Positions 16,742 to 24,252 of a stretch of 28,208 nucleotides of DNA are shown here, in pieces. How positions within the stretch are numbered: position 1 is the first letter of the stretch; each line of letters begins with the position of its first letter. The notes under the pieces are model-generated. The model did no database searches. It worked only from the letters and a program-made list of their open reading frames with translations, and was not told the DNA's origin. Origin of the DNA: Pseudomonadota bacterium (lineage in GTDB: Bacteria; Pseudomonadota; Gammaproteobacteria; Xanthomonadales; Rhodanobacteraceae); contig JAEYZH010000136.1 in the NCBI GenBank assembly GCA_023430685.1, positions 1-28,208 of the forward strand. The letters run 5' to 3'. The position numbers and the translations under genes are program-made.

Positions 16742-17425
16742 TCAGACCGCTGCCGCGCGCGCGACGCGGGCGGGCGCGCCTGCCGCCGCGCCGGCCGGTG
16801 ACGCAGGCGTCGCCGGGAGTTCGCCGGCCGCGGTCAGTTCGTCGGTCAACAGGTAGACCTGGCGCTCCATCTCGACCACGAGGTCGGTCACGCGGCCGCG
16901 GAAATAGCGATGGAACACGTAGGCCGGGATCGCGACGACGAGGCCGGCCGCGGTGCATACGAGCGCCTCGCCGATGCCACCGGCCATCTTGAGCGGGTCG
17001 CCGACGCCGCTGACCATCACGGCGAAGAACATCCGGATCATGCCGAACACGGTGCCGAGCAGGCCGAGCAGCGGCCCGATCAGCGCGATCGTCCCGAGCG
17101 TGTTGAGGTACCGCTCGAGGCGGTGCACGACGTGGCGGCCGGTGTCCTCGACGCGCTCCTTGATGATCGCGCGCGGCCGGTGGCGCACCGACAGCGCCGC
17201 GGCGAGCAGTTCGCCGAGCGGCGAATTGGTGCGCAGCGCGTTGAGATGCTCGGGATCGAGCTTGCGCTGGCGCGCCCACTCACGCACTTCATCGCCGAGC
17301 CCGGGCGGCACCACGGCCTTGCGGCGCAGGCTCCAGAAGCGTTCGAGGATGATCGCGAGCGCGACCGCCGAGCACACCACGATCGGCAGCATTGCCCAGC
17401 CGCCGGCCATCAGGATTTCCAGCAC
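16742..17425 (-). CDS. exbB: MotA/TolQ/ExbB family proton-channel protein
   Basis: The 227-aa protein has three membrane segments: MAGGWAMLPIVVCSAVALAIILE near the start, LNTLGTIALIGPLLGLLGTVFGMI (about 108-131) and GEALVCTAAGLVVAIPAYVFHRY (about 150-172), the standard ExbB/TolQ arrangement. The PLLGLLGTVFGM stretch is strongly conserved in the family. I chose GTG 17425 because AAGGTGGA precedes it and homologues start with MLEIL..AGGW. Two ATGs at 17464/17461 would extend it by up to 13 residues with no ribosome binding site. It pairs with ExbD to form the proton-driven motor. The alanine/proline-rich C-terminal tail (about the last 30 residues) is low-complexity. Confidence 0.9.
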   Translation of the reverse strand: MLEILMAGGWAMLPIVVCSAVALAIILERFWSLRRKAVVPPGLGDEVREWARQRKLDPEHLNALRTNSPLGELLAAALSVRHRPRAIIKERVEDTGRHVVHRLERYLNTLGTIALIGPLLGLLGTVFGMIRMFFAVMVSGVGDPLKMAGGIGEALVCTAAGLVVAIPAYVFHRYFRGRVTDLVVEMERQVYLLTDELTAAGELPATPASPAGAAAGAPARVARAAAV

Positions 17426-17533
17426 GAGTCCACCTTCGACTGCATTTCGACCGGCGGTCATCATAGCAGCGGCGCGGAGGCCGACTGTGCGATGCGTTGC
17501 AGCGCCGAAGGCCGCTGCAGACCGCGTCGTGCC

Positions 17534-19906
17534 TCAGGGACGCGCGGGAGCGGGTCGTTCGCGCCAGTATCGAGGGCGTCGGATCCGCTCTGCCTGCACC
17601 GGCGTCGGCGGGCCGTCCGCCGGAAACGAGACCGCGAGCGACCCAGCGTCGGCGGTGTTCCAGAGCGGCACACCGGAGTCCGCGTAACGCGCGACGACCT
17701 GCGGGTGCGGGTGGCCGAAACGGCTGCGCCAGGCTGCGGAAACCAACGCGGCCGCGGGCGCCAGCGCGTGCACGAACTCGACCGACGAGGAGCTGCGACT
17801 TCCGTGGTGCGGCACGACGAGTACCAAGGGCGCGCCCGCAGGCACCCGGGCCGCGACCTCGGGCTCGATGCGCCTGCCGATGTCGCCGGTCAGCAGCAGC
17901 CTGCCACCCGCGCCGCTGACCAGCAGCACGCAGGATCGATCGTTGTCGGCGCGAAGCGCGTCGGACGCGCCGGCGCCGGGCGCGAGCATCTCGAACAGGA
18001 CGCCGTCCCAGCGCCAGCGCTGGCCGCGCGCGCAGGGGGCGGCGACGATGCCGCTGCGCGCGGGTTCGCCGGCAAGCCGGTCGGCGCGCGGGAATGCGTC
18101 CAGCACGGCAGCCGCGCCGCCCGCGTGGTCGCTGTCGCCATGGCTGACCACGAGCAGATCGAGGTCGCGTACCCCGAGCGCATGCAGCGCCGGAATCACC
18201 GCGGAGCGGCCGAGGTCGAAACCCGACGGATATTTCGCGCCCGCGTCGTAGAGCAGCGCATGCGAGCGCGTGCGCACGAGGACCGACAAGCCCTGGCCGA
18301 CGTCGATCGCGCGCGCCTCGAACGCGGCGTGGCCGGGCGACGCGCGTGGTGGCCACAGCAGCGGCAGCATCAGCATGAGCCCCAACGGGCGCGCGGGCAG
18401 CGCGCGCGGCAGCAGCGCCCAGACTGCGCCGACGAGCGCCAGCGCGAGCGCCCACGCGGGCGGCTCGGCGAACCACAGCTGCGCACCCGGCCATTGCGCC
18501 ATCGATTCGAGCATGGTCCACAGCGCACCGATCAAGGCTCCCGCGAGCGCGAGCAGCGGCGCCGCGAGGGGCGGCCAGGCGAGCAGTGCGAGCACCGCAA
18601 GCAGGCACAACGGCACGATCACGAAGCTGACCAGCGGCACCGCGACGAGGTTCGCGACGAAGCCCGCGAACGAGGCCTGGCCGAAGAATCCGATCGTGAG
18701 CGGCAGCAGGCCGAGACTCATGACGAGTTGCGCGCTGCCGAGCTGGCCCAGCGCCGCGCGCAGTCCCGCGCGCGGCGCCGGCGCCATGCAGACCATCAGC
18801 AGCGCGACACCACCGAAGGACAGCCAGAAGCCCGGCGACAGCGTCGCGAGCGGATCTCCGACGAGGATCGCGAGCAGTGCGAACGCGAGGGCCTGCACGC
18901 CGCCGATCGCGCGCCGGCTGCAGCGCGCGAGCGCAACCACCGCGATCATCAGCACCGTGCGCAGCGTCGGCAGGCTCGCGCCCGCGAGCAGGCCATAGCC
19001 GAGCGCAGTCGCGAACGCGGCCGGCGCCTGCGCGATCGGCATCGGCACGCGCAGCCCGAGCCCCGGCATGGCTCGCCAGGCCAGGCGCACGAGCAGCGCG
19101 GCGAACGCCGCGGCGATGCCGACGTGGAAACCGGAGATCGAGAGCAGGTGCGAGACGCCGGTCGCGCGCGCGACCTCCCACTCGCGCTCGCCGAGGCCGC
19201 GCGTGTCGCCGATCGCGAGCGCGCGCAGCAGCGCGGCCACGCGCAGGTCGCCGACGCGCGCATCGATGTCCGCTGCGATCCGTGTGCGCGTGCCGTCGAT
19301 GCAGGCCGCGGGCGGCTCGAGCCGTCGGTTGCCCGGATCCTCGCGCACGTAGCCGGTCGCGACGATCCCGCGCTCGAGCGCGTGCCGCTCGGCATCGAAG
19401 CCGCCGGGATTGACGGCTCCGCGCGGTCGCTTCAGTCGCAGTCGCAGCTGCCAGCGACTGCAGGCCTCGAGTTCGACGGGCGCCTCGCCGTACCAGCCGA
19501 GGCGCAGCTCGCCGCGCAACGCGAGCAGGTCGTCGCCATCGCGCACCTGTTCGGGCCGGAACACGAAGCGCGTCGCATCCGCGCGCCGCAGCGGCAGTTC
19601 GCGTACCTGGCCGACGACGTCGAAGTCCCTGCCTTCGAGGGCCGCCGGCAGTCGTGCATCGAGCGCCATCCCCGCGCGCAGCCCGCACCACGCGAAGCCG
19701 AGCAGTGCGAAACCGGCCAGGCGTGACCGCCGCGGCACCAGCAACGCGCAACCCGCGCCTGCGCATGCGACCACGAACCAGCGCGGCGGCAGTTCCGCGA
19801 GCAGATGCACGACGAGCACGCCCGCGAGCAACGCGAGCGTCGCGGCCGACGGCCATGCGGCCGCGTGCGCATCCCCTGCGCTGCCGGACGTCCTGTCCGC
19901 CTGCAT
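17534..19906 (-). CDS. comEC: ComEC/Rec2 DNA-uptake channel protein
   Basis: The 790-aa protein has the three ComEC parts: an N-terminal membrane region with an extracytoplasmic DUF4131-like domain, the central competence domain (SHLLSISGFHVGIAAAFAALL through ASLPTLRTVLM and FWLSFGGVALL), and a C-terminal metallo-beta-lactamase domain. The last has AIDVGQGLSVLV, the metal motif SHGDSDHAGG (about 583-592), TGDIG and VVPHHGSRSSSS. ComEC carries single-stranded DNA across the inner membrane in natural transformation, and the lactamase domain may be the nuclease. ATG 19906 has GGAGG upstream; an ATG at 19924 is less well placed. The gene lies between lolD and exbB as I recall for Xanthomonadales, and all domains look intact. 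Confidence 0.93.
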   Translation of the reverse strand: MQADRTSGSAGDAHAAAWPSAATLALLAGVLVVHLLAELPPRWFVVACAGAGCALLVPRRSRLAGFALLGFAWCGLRAGMALDARLPAALEGRDFDVVGQVRELPLRRADATRFVFRPEQVRDGDDLLALRGELRLGWYGEAPVELEACSRWQLRLRLKRPRGAVNPGGFDAERHALERGIVATGYVREDPGNRRLEPPAACIDGTRTRIAADIDARVGDLRVAALLRALAIGDTRGLGEREWEVARATGVSHLLSISGFHVGIAAAFAALLVRLAWRAMPGLGLRVPMPIAQAPAAFATALGYGLLAGASLPTLRTVLMIAVVALARCSRRAIGGVQALAFALLAILVGDPLATLSPGFWLSFGGVALLMVCMAPAPRAGLRAALGQLGSAQLVMSLGLLPLTIGFFGQASFAGFVANLVAVPLVSFVIVPLCLLAVLALLAWPPLAAPLLALAGALIGALWTMLESMAQWPGAQLWFAEPPAWALALALVGAVWALLPRALPARPLGLMLMLPLLWPPRASPGHAAFEARAIDVGQGLSVLVRTRSHALLYDAGAKYPSGFDLGRSAVIPALHALGVRDLDLLVVSHGDSDHAGGAAAVLDAFPRADRLAGEPARSGIVAAPCARGQRWRWDGVLFEMLAPGAGASDALRADNDRSCVLLVSGAGGRLLLTGDIGRRIEPEVAARVPAGAPLVLVVPHHGSRSSSSVEFVHALAPAAALVSAAWRSRFGHPHPQVVARYADSGVPLWNTADAGSLAVSFPADGPPTPVQAERIRRPRYWRERPAPARP

Positions 19907-19945
19907 GCCTCGCCTCCGCCGCATCCTGCGGCCCGTGTTCGCGCC

Positions 19946-20629
19946 TCAGGCGACGTGGTCGCGCAGCGCGCCGCCGGTCAGTTCAAGGATCCGGTCCGCG
20001 CGTGCGGCGAGCCGGTGGTCATGCGTGACGAGCACCAGCGCGGTGCCGATCTCGCGATTCAGTTCGAGCATGAGGTCGTAGACCTGCGCCGCATTTCGCT
20101 CGTCGAGATTGCCGGTCGGCTCGTCGCCGAGCACGCAGGCGGGGCGCGTCACGAGCGCACGCGCGACCGCGCAGCGCTGGCGCTCGCCGCCCGAGAGTTC
20201 GCCGGGCTTGTGCTCGAGACGTGCGCCGAGTCCCACTCGACCGAGCAGGTCGATCGCGCGTTCGCGTGCTTCCGGGATCGGCATGCCGCGGATCAGCAGC
20301 GGCATGCAGACGTTCTCGACCGCGCTGAATTCGGGCAGCAGGTGGTGGAACTGGTAGATGAAACCGAGTGCGCGGTTGCGCAGGTCGCCGCGCGCGCGAT
20401 CCGACAGCCGCGACATCACCTGGCCCTCGACCGTGACCTCGCCCGACGTCGGCATGTCGAGCCCGCCGAGGATATGCAGCAACGTGCTCTTGCCGGTGCC
20501 CGAGGCGCCGATCACGGCGACCGTCTCGCCGCGCCGCACGACCAGGTCGACGCCGCGCAGCACCTCGGTGCGCAGCTTGCCTTCCTGGTAGGTCTTGGTG
20601 AGCCGTGAGGCTTCGAGTGCGATGGTCAT
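19946..20629 (-). CDS. lolD: Lipoprotein-releasing ABC transporter ATPase LolD
   Basis: The 227-aa ATPase has Walker A GASGTGKST (41-49), Q-loop FIYQFHHLLPEFSAVENV (the LolD-type Q-loop sequence), signature ELSGGERQR, Walker B CVLGDEPTGNLD and H-loop VTHD. It powers the Lol complex, which extracts outer-membrane lipoproteins from the inner membrane and passes them to LolA. It follows the lolC/E permease on the same strand. ATG 20629 begins the family-typical sequence. No Shine-Dalgarno sequence precedes it: the ten bases upstream are pyrimidine-rich and then run into the C-rich arm of the repeat at 20640-20731. The frame continues upstream through that repeat, but those codons are not gene-like. 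Confidence 0.94.
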   Translation of the reverse strand: MTIALEASRLTKTYQEGKLRTEVLRGVDLVVRRGETVAVIGASGTGKSTLLHILGGLDMPTSGEVTVEGQVMSRLSDRARGDLRNRALGFIYQFHHLLPEFSAVENVCMPLLIRGMPIPEARERAIDLLGRVGLGARLEHKPGELSGGERQRCAVARALVTRPACVLGDEPTGNLDERNAAQVYDLMLELNREIGTALVLVTHDHRLAARADRILELTGGALRDHVA

Positions 20630-20639
20630 GGTGGAAGCA

Positions 20640-20731
20640 GGGAATAGGGCATAGGGAATGGGGAATGGGGAATGGGGCACAGGGAGGACGAGGGAATGGG
20701 CCCTATTCCCCATCCCCTATTCCCTATTCCC
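20640..20731. repeat. Heptad-type inverted repeat between lolE and lolD
   Basis: The left arm 20640-20670 and right arm 20701-20731 are 31-base inverted repeats with three mismatches, separated by 30 bases. The arms consist of GGGAATA/GGGAATG-like units. On the transcribed minus strand five GGG or GGGG tracts with spacers of 4, 4, 2 and 4 bases begin two bases after the lolE stop. The C-rich arm ends ten bases before the lolD ATG. It could fold as a long hairpin or, in the G-rich half, a quadruplex. Confidence 0.85.
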
Positions 20732-20733
20732 GG

Positions 20734-21975
20734 CTACTCATACCTCAAAGCCGCAGCAGGCTCGGTCTTCGCCGCGCGCCGTGCGGGATAGAGCGTTGCG
20801 AACGTGCAGAACACGAACGCGGTCAGCGTGATCCAGACCACGTCGGGCCAGTGCAGTTCGCTCGGCAGTTCGCTGATGTAGTAGACGTCGGGCGACAGGA
20901 ACGTCACGTGGAACGTGCGTTCGATCCAGTGCACGAGGTCGGACAGGTTCAGCGCGAGCAGCACGCCGGCGGCGACGCCGAGCACGATGCCGAGCGTGCC
21001 GACGAGCACGCCCTGCACCATGAACGTGCCCATCACGCTGGCCGGGCTCTGGCCGAGCGTGCGCAGGATCGCGATGTCGGCCTGCTTGTCCTGCACGAGC
21101 ATCACGAGCGTCGACACGAGGTTGAACGCGGCGACCGCAACGATCAGCGAGAGGATCAGGAACATCACCTTCTTCTCCATCGCGATCGCCTTGAAGAAGT
21201 TGCTGTGGCCCTGCATCCAGTCGCTGACGCGGTAGAACTGGCCGAGGTCCTCGCCGAGGTCGCGCGCGACCGCATACGCCTGGAACATGTCGTCGAGGCG
21301 CAGGCGGATGCCGGTCGGACCGTCGAGCCGGTACAGCGTCTGCGCATCGCGGATGTTCAGCACCGCGAGCCCGGAGTCGTATTCCTGCATGCCGGCTTCG
21401 AACAGGCCGACCACGCGGAAGCGCTTCATGCGCGGGATCGCGCCGATCGGCGTCGCGCTGAACTCGGGGGCGAACACCGTGACGTGGTCGCCGACCGTGA
21501 CGCCGAGCATCATCGCGAGTTCCTTGCCGAGCACGATGCCGAATCCGCCCGGCACGAGGTCGGCCAGCTTGCCCTGGGTCATGCGCCGGCCGACTTCGGA
21601 CACGCTGTCCTCGAGCGCCGGCTCGACGCCGCGCACGATCGCGCCGCTGACGCGCGCGCCCTGCAGCATCGCCTGGCGCTCCACGTAGGGCGCCGCGCCG
21701 AGCACGCGCGGATGCGCGTTCGCGCGTTCGAGCGCGGTCGGCCATTCACGCAGGGTTTCACCGACCCCTTCGATCGTCGCATGCGAAACCATGCCGAGGA
21801 TGCGGTCCTTGAGCTCGCGGTCGAAGCCGTTCATGACCGAAATCACCGTGATCAGGGCGGTCACGCCGACCGCGATGCCGAGCACGGACACCAGCGAAAT
21901 GAAGGAAATGAAATGATTGCGGCGCTTCGCACGCGTGTAGCGCAGGCCGATGAACGCCTCGAGCGGACGGAACAT
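20734..21975 (-). CDS. Lipoprotein-releasing system permease, LolC/LolE family
   Basis: The 413-aa protein has the FtsX/MacB-type permease layout: one N-terminal helix (about 22-45, preceded by the conserved FIGLRYTRAKRRNHFISFIS), a large periplasmic domain (about 50-265) and three C-terminal helices (about 268-295, 315-345, 375-400). The motif LVSTLVMLVQDKQADIAILRTLG is the coupling region that contacts LolD. It forms the membrane part of the lipoprotein-release machine. Only one permease gene is next to lolD here, so it may act as a homodimer (the LolF type) or pair with a gene elsewhere. For that reason I do not choose between lolC and lolE. The stop TAG is immediately followed by the inverted repeat. 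Confidence 0.93.
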   Translation of the reverse strand: MFRPLEAFIGLRYTRAKRRNHFISFISLVSVLGIAVGVTALITVISVMNGFDRELKDRILGMVSHATIEGVGETLREWPTALERANAHPRVLGAAPYVERQAMLQGARVSGAIVRGVEPALEDSVSEVGRRMTQGKLADLVPGGFGIVLGKELAMMLGVTVGDHVTVFAPEFSATPIGAIPRMKRFRVVGLFEAGMQEYDSGLAVLNIRDAQTLYRLDGPTGIRLRLDDMFQAYAVARDLGEDLGQFYRVSDWMQGHSNFFKAIAMEKKVMFLILSLIVAVAAFNLVSTLVMLVQDKQADIAILRTLGQSPASVMGTFMVQGVLVGTLGIVLGVAAGVLLALNLSDLVHWIERTFHVTFLSPDVYYISELPSELHWPDVVWITLTAFVFCTFATLYPARRAAKTEPAAALRYE

Positions 21976-22301
21976 GCGTCAGCGCCCTGCCCGTCCGGCC
22001 GCGCGCGTCGAAGCGGGCGTCGGCTTGCCATCGCAAGGGCTTTCGACCAGGGTTTCGTTCGCGCTGCGGCTGTTGCGGGACACGCGGGTACCTCGGCAGG
22101 TTCGGTCGAACGGCGGGCAGGCGCCGGGCATGGTGCAGCGAAGATCCGGCATCGCGCGGAACACGCCAGTTGCGATCGACCGCAAAGGCGGTGCAGAGTG
22201 CCGCAAGGCCACGCCCCGCGGCAAGTCGCCCGCGCGGATGCGCGGTGTGCGAATCTGCCGCATGCCGCGCGGATCCTCCCGCCCCCACCCTTGCGAGAGC
22301 C
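21976..22301. other. 326-base gap between divergent lolC/E and moxR
   Basis: No convincing gene is visible. The segment must carry the start regions for the two divergent transcripts, but I find no clear -35/-10 pair; sequence composition is GC-rich throughout. A 57-codon minus-strand frame ends three bases before the lolC/E start and is discussed as a doubtful small ORF. Confidence 0.5.
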
Positions 22302-23258
22302 ATGTCAGAACCCTCCGCCGTCGCCACTCCATTGCCCACCGAACTGCGCGAAGCGCTCGCGCGCTCGATCGCCCAGGTCAACACCGTCGTGCTCGGAAAG
22401 CGCAGGGAGGTGCGGCTCGCGTTCGTCTGCCTGCTCGCGGGCGGGCACCTGCTGATCGAGGACCTGCCGGGCGTCGGCAAGACCACCCTCGCGCATGCGC
22501 TCGCCGCGACGCTCGGGCTCAAGTTCCAGCGCGTGCAGTTCACCTCGGACCTGCTGCCGTCGGACATCATCGGCGTCGGCATCTTCGAGCGCGAGGCGAA
22601 CCAGTTCCGCTTCCATCCGGGTCCGCTGTTCACGCAGTTGCTGCTCGCCGACGAGATCAACCGCGCGATGCCGAAGACGCAGAGCGCACTGCTCGAGGCG
22701 ATGGCCGAGGAGCAGGTCACGGTGGATGGCGTCACGCATCCGTTGCCGCCGCCGTTCTTCGTCGTCGCGACCCAGAATCCGCTCGACTTCGCGGGCACCT
22801 GGCCGCTGCCGGACTCGCAGCTCGACCGCTTCATGCTGCGCATGAGCCTCGGCTATCCCGACCGCGATGCGGAGCGCGCGATGCTCGCGGCCGACGACAG
22901 GCGTGGCCTCATCGCGACGCTGTCGCCGTGCCTCGCGCCCGAGCAGATCCTCGAACTGCGCAGGGCGTGCGCCGGCGTCTTCGCGAGCCCGGCCTTGATC
23001 GAATACGTGCAGGCGCTGCTCGCCGCGAGCCGCGAGCATCCAGACATCCGCATCGGCCTTTCGCCGCGCGCCGGTCTTGCGGTGCTGGCCGCAGCGCGCG
23101 CGCATGCGCTGCTCGCCGGGCGCCCGCACTGCGTGCCCGAAGACGTGCAGGCGGTTTTCCCGTTCGTCGCCGCGCACCGGTTGACCCCGGGTGCGAGCTC
23201 GCGCGGCGACCGCGACCGCCTCGCGCTGCAGCTGCTCGAAGCGACGGCCGTGCGCTGA
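22302..23258 (+). CDS. MoxR family AAA+ ATPase
   Basis: The 318-aa product is a typical MoxR ATPase. It has Walker A GVGKTT (57-62), VQFTSDLLPSDIIGVGIFE, Walker B LLLADEIN (D117/E118), the sensor VATQNPLDFAGTWPLPDSQLDRF and the lid region with IGLSPRAGLAVLAAARA. MoxR proteins are thought to act as chaperones that mature partner complexes, often with the VWA or DUF58 proteins beside them. ATG 22302 follows GCGAGAGCC, a moderate ribosome binding site. The DUF58 gene starts four bases after its stop and tgpA follows by overlap, the standard moxR-DUF58-tgpA set of gammaproteobacteria. Confidence 0.92.
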   Translation: MSEPSAVATPLPTELREALARSIAQVNTVVLGKRREVRLAFVCLLAGGHLLIEDLPGVGKTTLAHALAATLGLKFQRVQFTSDLLPSDIIGVGIFEREANQFRFHPGPLFTQLLLADEINRAMPKTQSALLEAMAEEQVTVDGVTHPLPPPFFVVATQNPLDFAGTWPLPDSQLDRFMLRMSLGYPDRDAERAMLAADDRRGLIATLSPCLAPEQILELRRACAGVFASPALIEYVQALLAASREHPDIRIGLSPRAGLAVLAAARAHALLAGRPHCVPEDVQAVFPFVAAHRLTPGASSRGDRDRLALQLLEATAVR

Positions 23259-23262
23259 CCGC

Positions 23263-24252
23263 ATGGACGCAGGACTCGCCAGCCTGCGCACGCGCGTGCT
23301 CGAGCAGGCCGAGCGCCGGCTGCCCGCACTGACGCGACTGCGCGAACCCGAGCCGCTGCCGCTCCGGCTCGACCGACGCCGCATCTACGTGCTGCCGACG
23401 CGTTTCGGGCTCGCGTTCGCGGTCCTGCTCGTCGTGATGCTCGTCGGCGCGCTGAACTACGGGAACAATCCCGCGATCCTGCTGACTTGCCTCCTCGGCG
23501 CGACCTGCGGCGCGAGCCTGTTCGCGGGCTTTCGCGTGCTCAGCGGCTTGCGTCTGTCCGGCGTGCGCGCGAGCGAGGTGCACGCGGGCGACGCGATCGT
23601 GCTGCACCTGCATTTTCTTGCCGAGGGTCGCACGCGCCGCGCCCTGCGACTGCGCGCAGGCGCGACCGAGGTCGTGTTCGCGGTCGCGGAACCCGATCCC
23701 GCCGAGGTCGCGTTGCCGATGCCTGCGCCGCAGCGCGGATGGTTCCGGCCCGGCCGCCTGCGCATCTGGAGCGATTACCCGCTCGGCCTGTTCCAGGCAT
23801 GGAGCTACGTCCATCCATCGGCCACGTTCCTCGTCTACCCCGCGGTCGAATCGCCCGCGCCGCCGCTGCCGGCCGGAGCCGGCGAACTCGGCGAACACGC
23901 GCACGCGGGCGCGAGCGAGGAGCATTCGGGGCTGCGCGACTACCGCAGCAGCGATGCGTCGCGACTGATCGCATGGAAGGCCTCGATCCGCCACGACACG
24001 CTGCTGGTGCGCGACGCGGAGCGGCGTTCCGGCGAAATGCTGGTGCTCGACTACCACGCGCTTGCCGGACTCGACCACGAATCACGCATCAGCCGGCTCG
24101 CGGCCTGGGTGCTCGCCGCCGAGGCCGAACAGCGGCGCTATCGCCTGCGCCTTCCCGACCAGAGCCTCGGTCCCGGACTCGGGCTTGCGCATCGCCTCGA
24201 CTGCCTGCGCGCGCTCGCCCTGCTGCCCACCGCCGACGGAGCAGCGGTTTGA
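23263..24252 (+). CDS. DUF58 domain membrane protein
   Basis: The 329-aa product has two adjacent membrane helices near the N-terminus (about residues 50-95, FGLAFAVLLVVMLVGALNYG and NPAILLTCLLGATCGASLFAG), then a cytoplasmic DUF58 region. The conserved motif is GLRDYRSSDASRLIAWKASIRHDTLLVRD (about 226-254), with the family's charged core. DUF58 proteins resemble von Willebrand A folds and accompany MoxR ATPases; the biochemical role is unknown. The gene lies four bases after moxR, and its TGA overlaps the TTG start of tgpA. A role in envelope homeostasis with TgpA is inferred from context. Confidence 0.9.
   Translation: MDAGLASLRTRVLEQAERRLPALTRLREPEPLPLRLDRRRIYVLPTRFGLAFAVLLVVMLVGALNYGNNPAILLTCLLGATCGASLFAGFRVLSGLRLSGVRASEVHAGDAIVLHLHFLAEGRTRRALRLRAGATEVVFAVAEPDPAEVALPMPAPQRGWFRPGRLRIWSDYPLGLFQAWSYVHPSATFLVYPAVESPAPPLPAGAGELGEHAHAGASEEHSGLRDYRSSDASRLIAWKASIRHDTLLVRDAERRSGEMLVLDYHALAGLDHESRISRLAAWVLAAEAEQRRYRLRLPDQSLGPGLGLAHRLDCLRALALLPTADGAAV

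Noticed and set aside
16910..19726. A 938-codon plus-strand frame opposite exbB and comEC
   Set aside because: Same signature of a shadow frame; comEC is intact on the other strand.
20630..20713. N-terminal extension of LolD encoded by the repeat
   Set aside because: The extra residues come from the GGGAAT repeat read through, and LolD homologues begin at the ATG at 20629.
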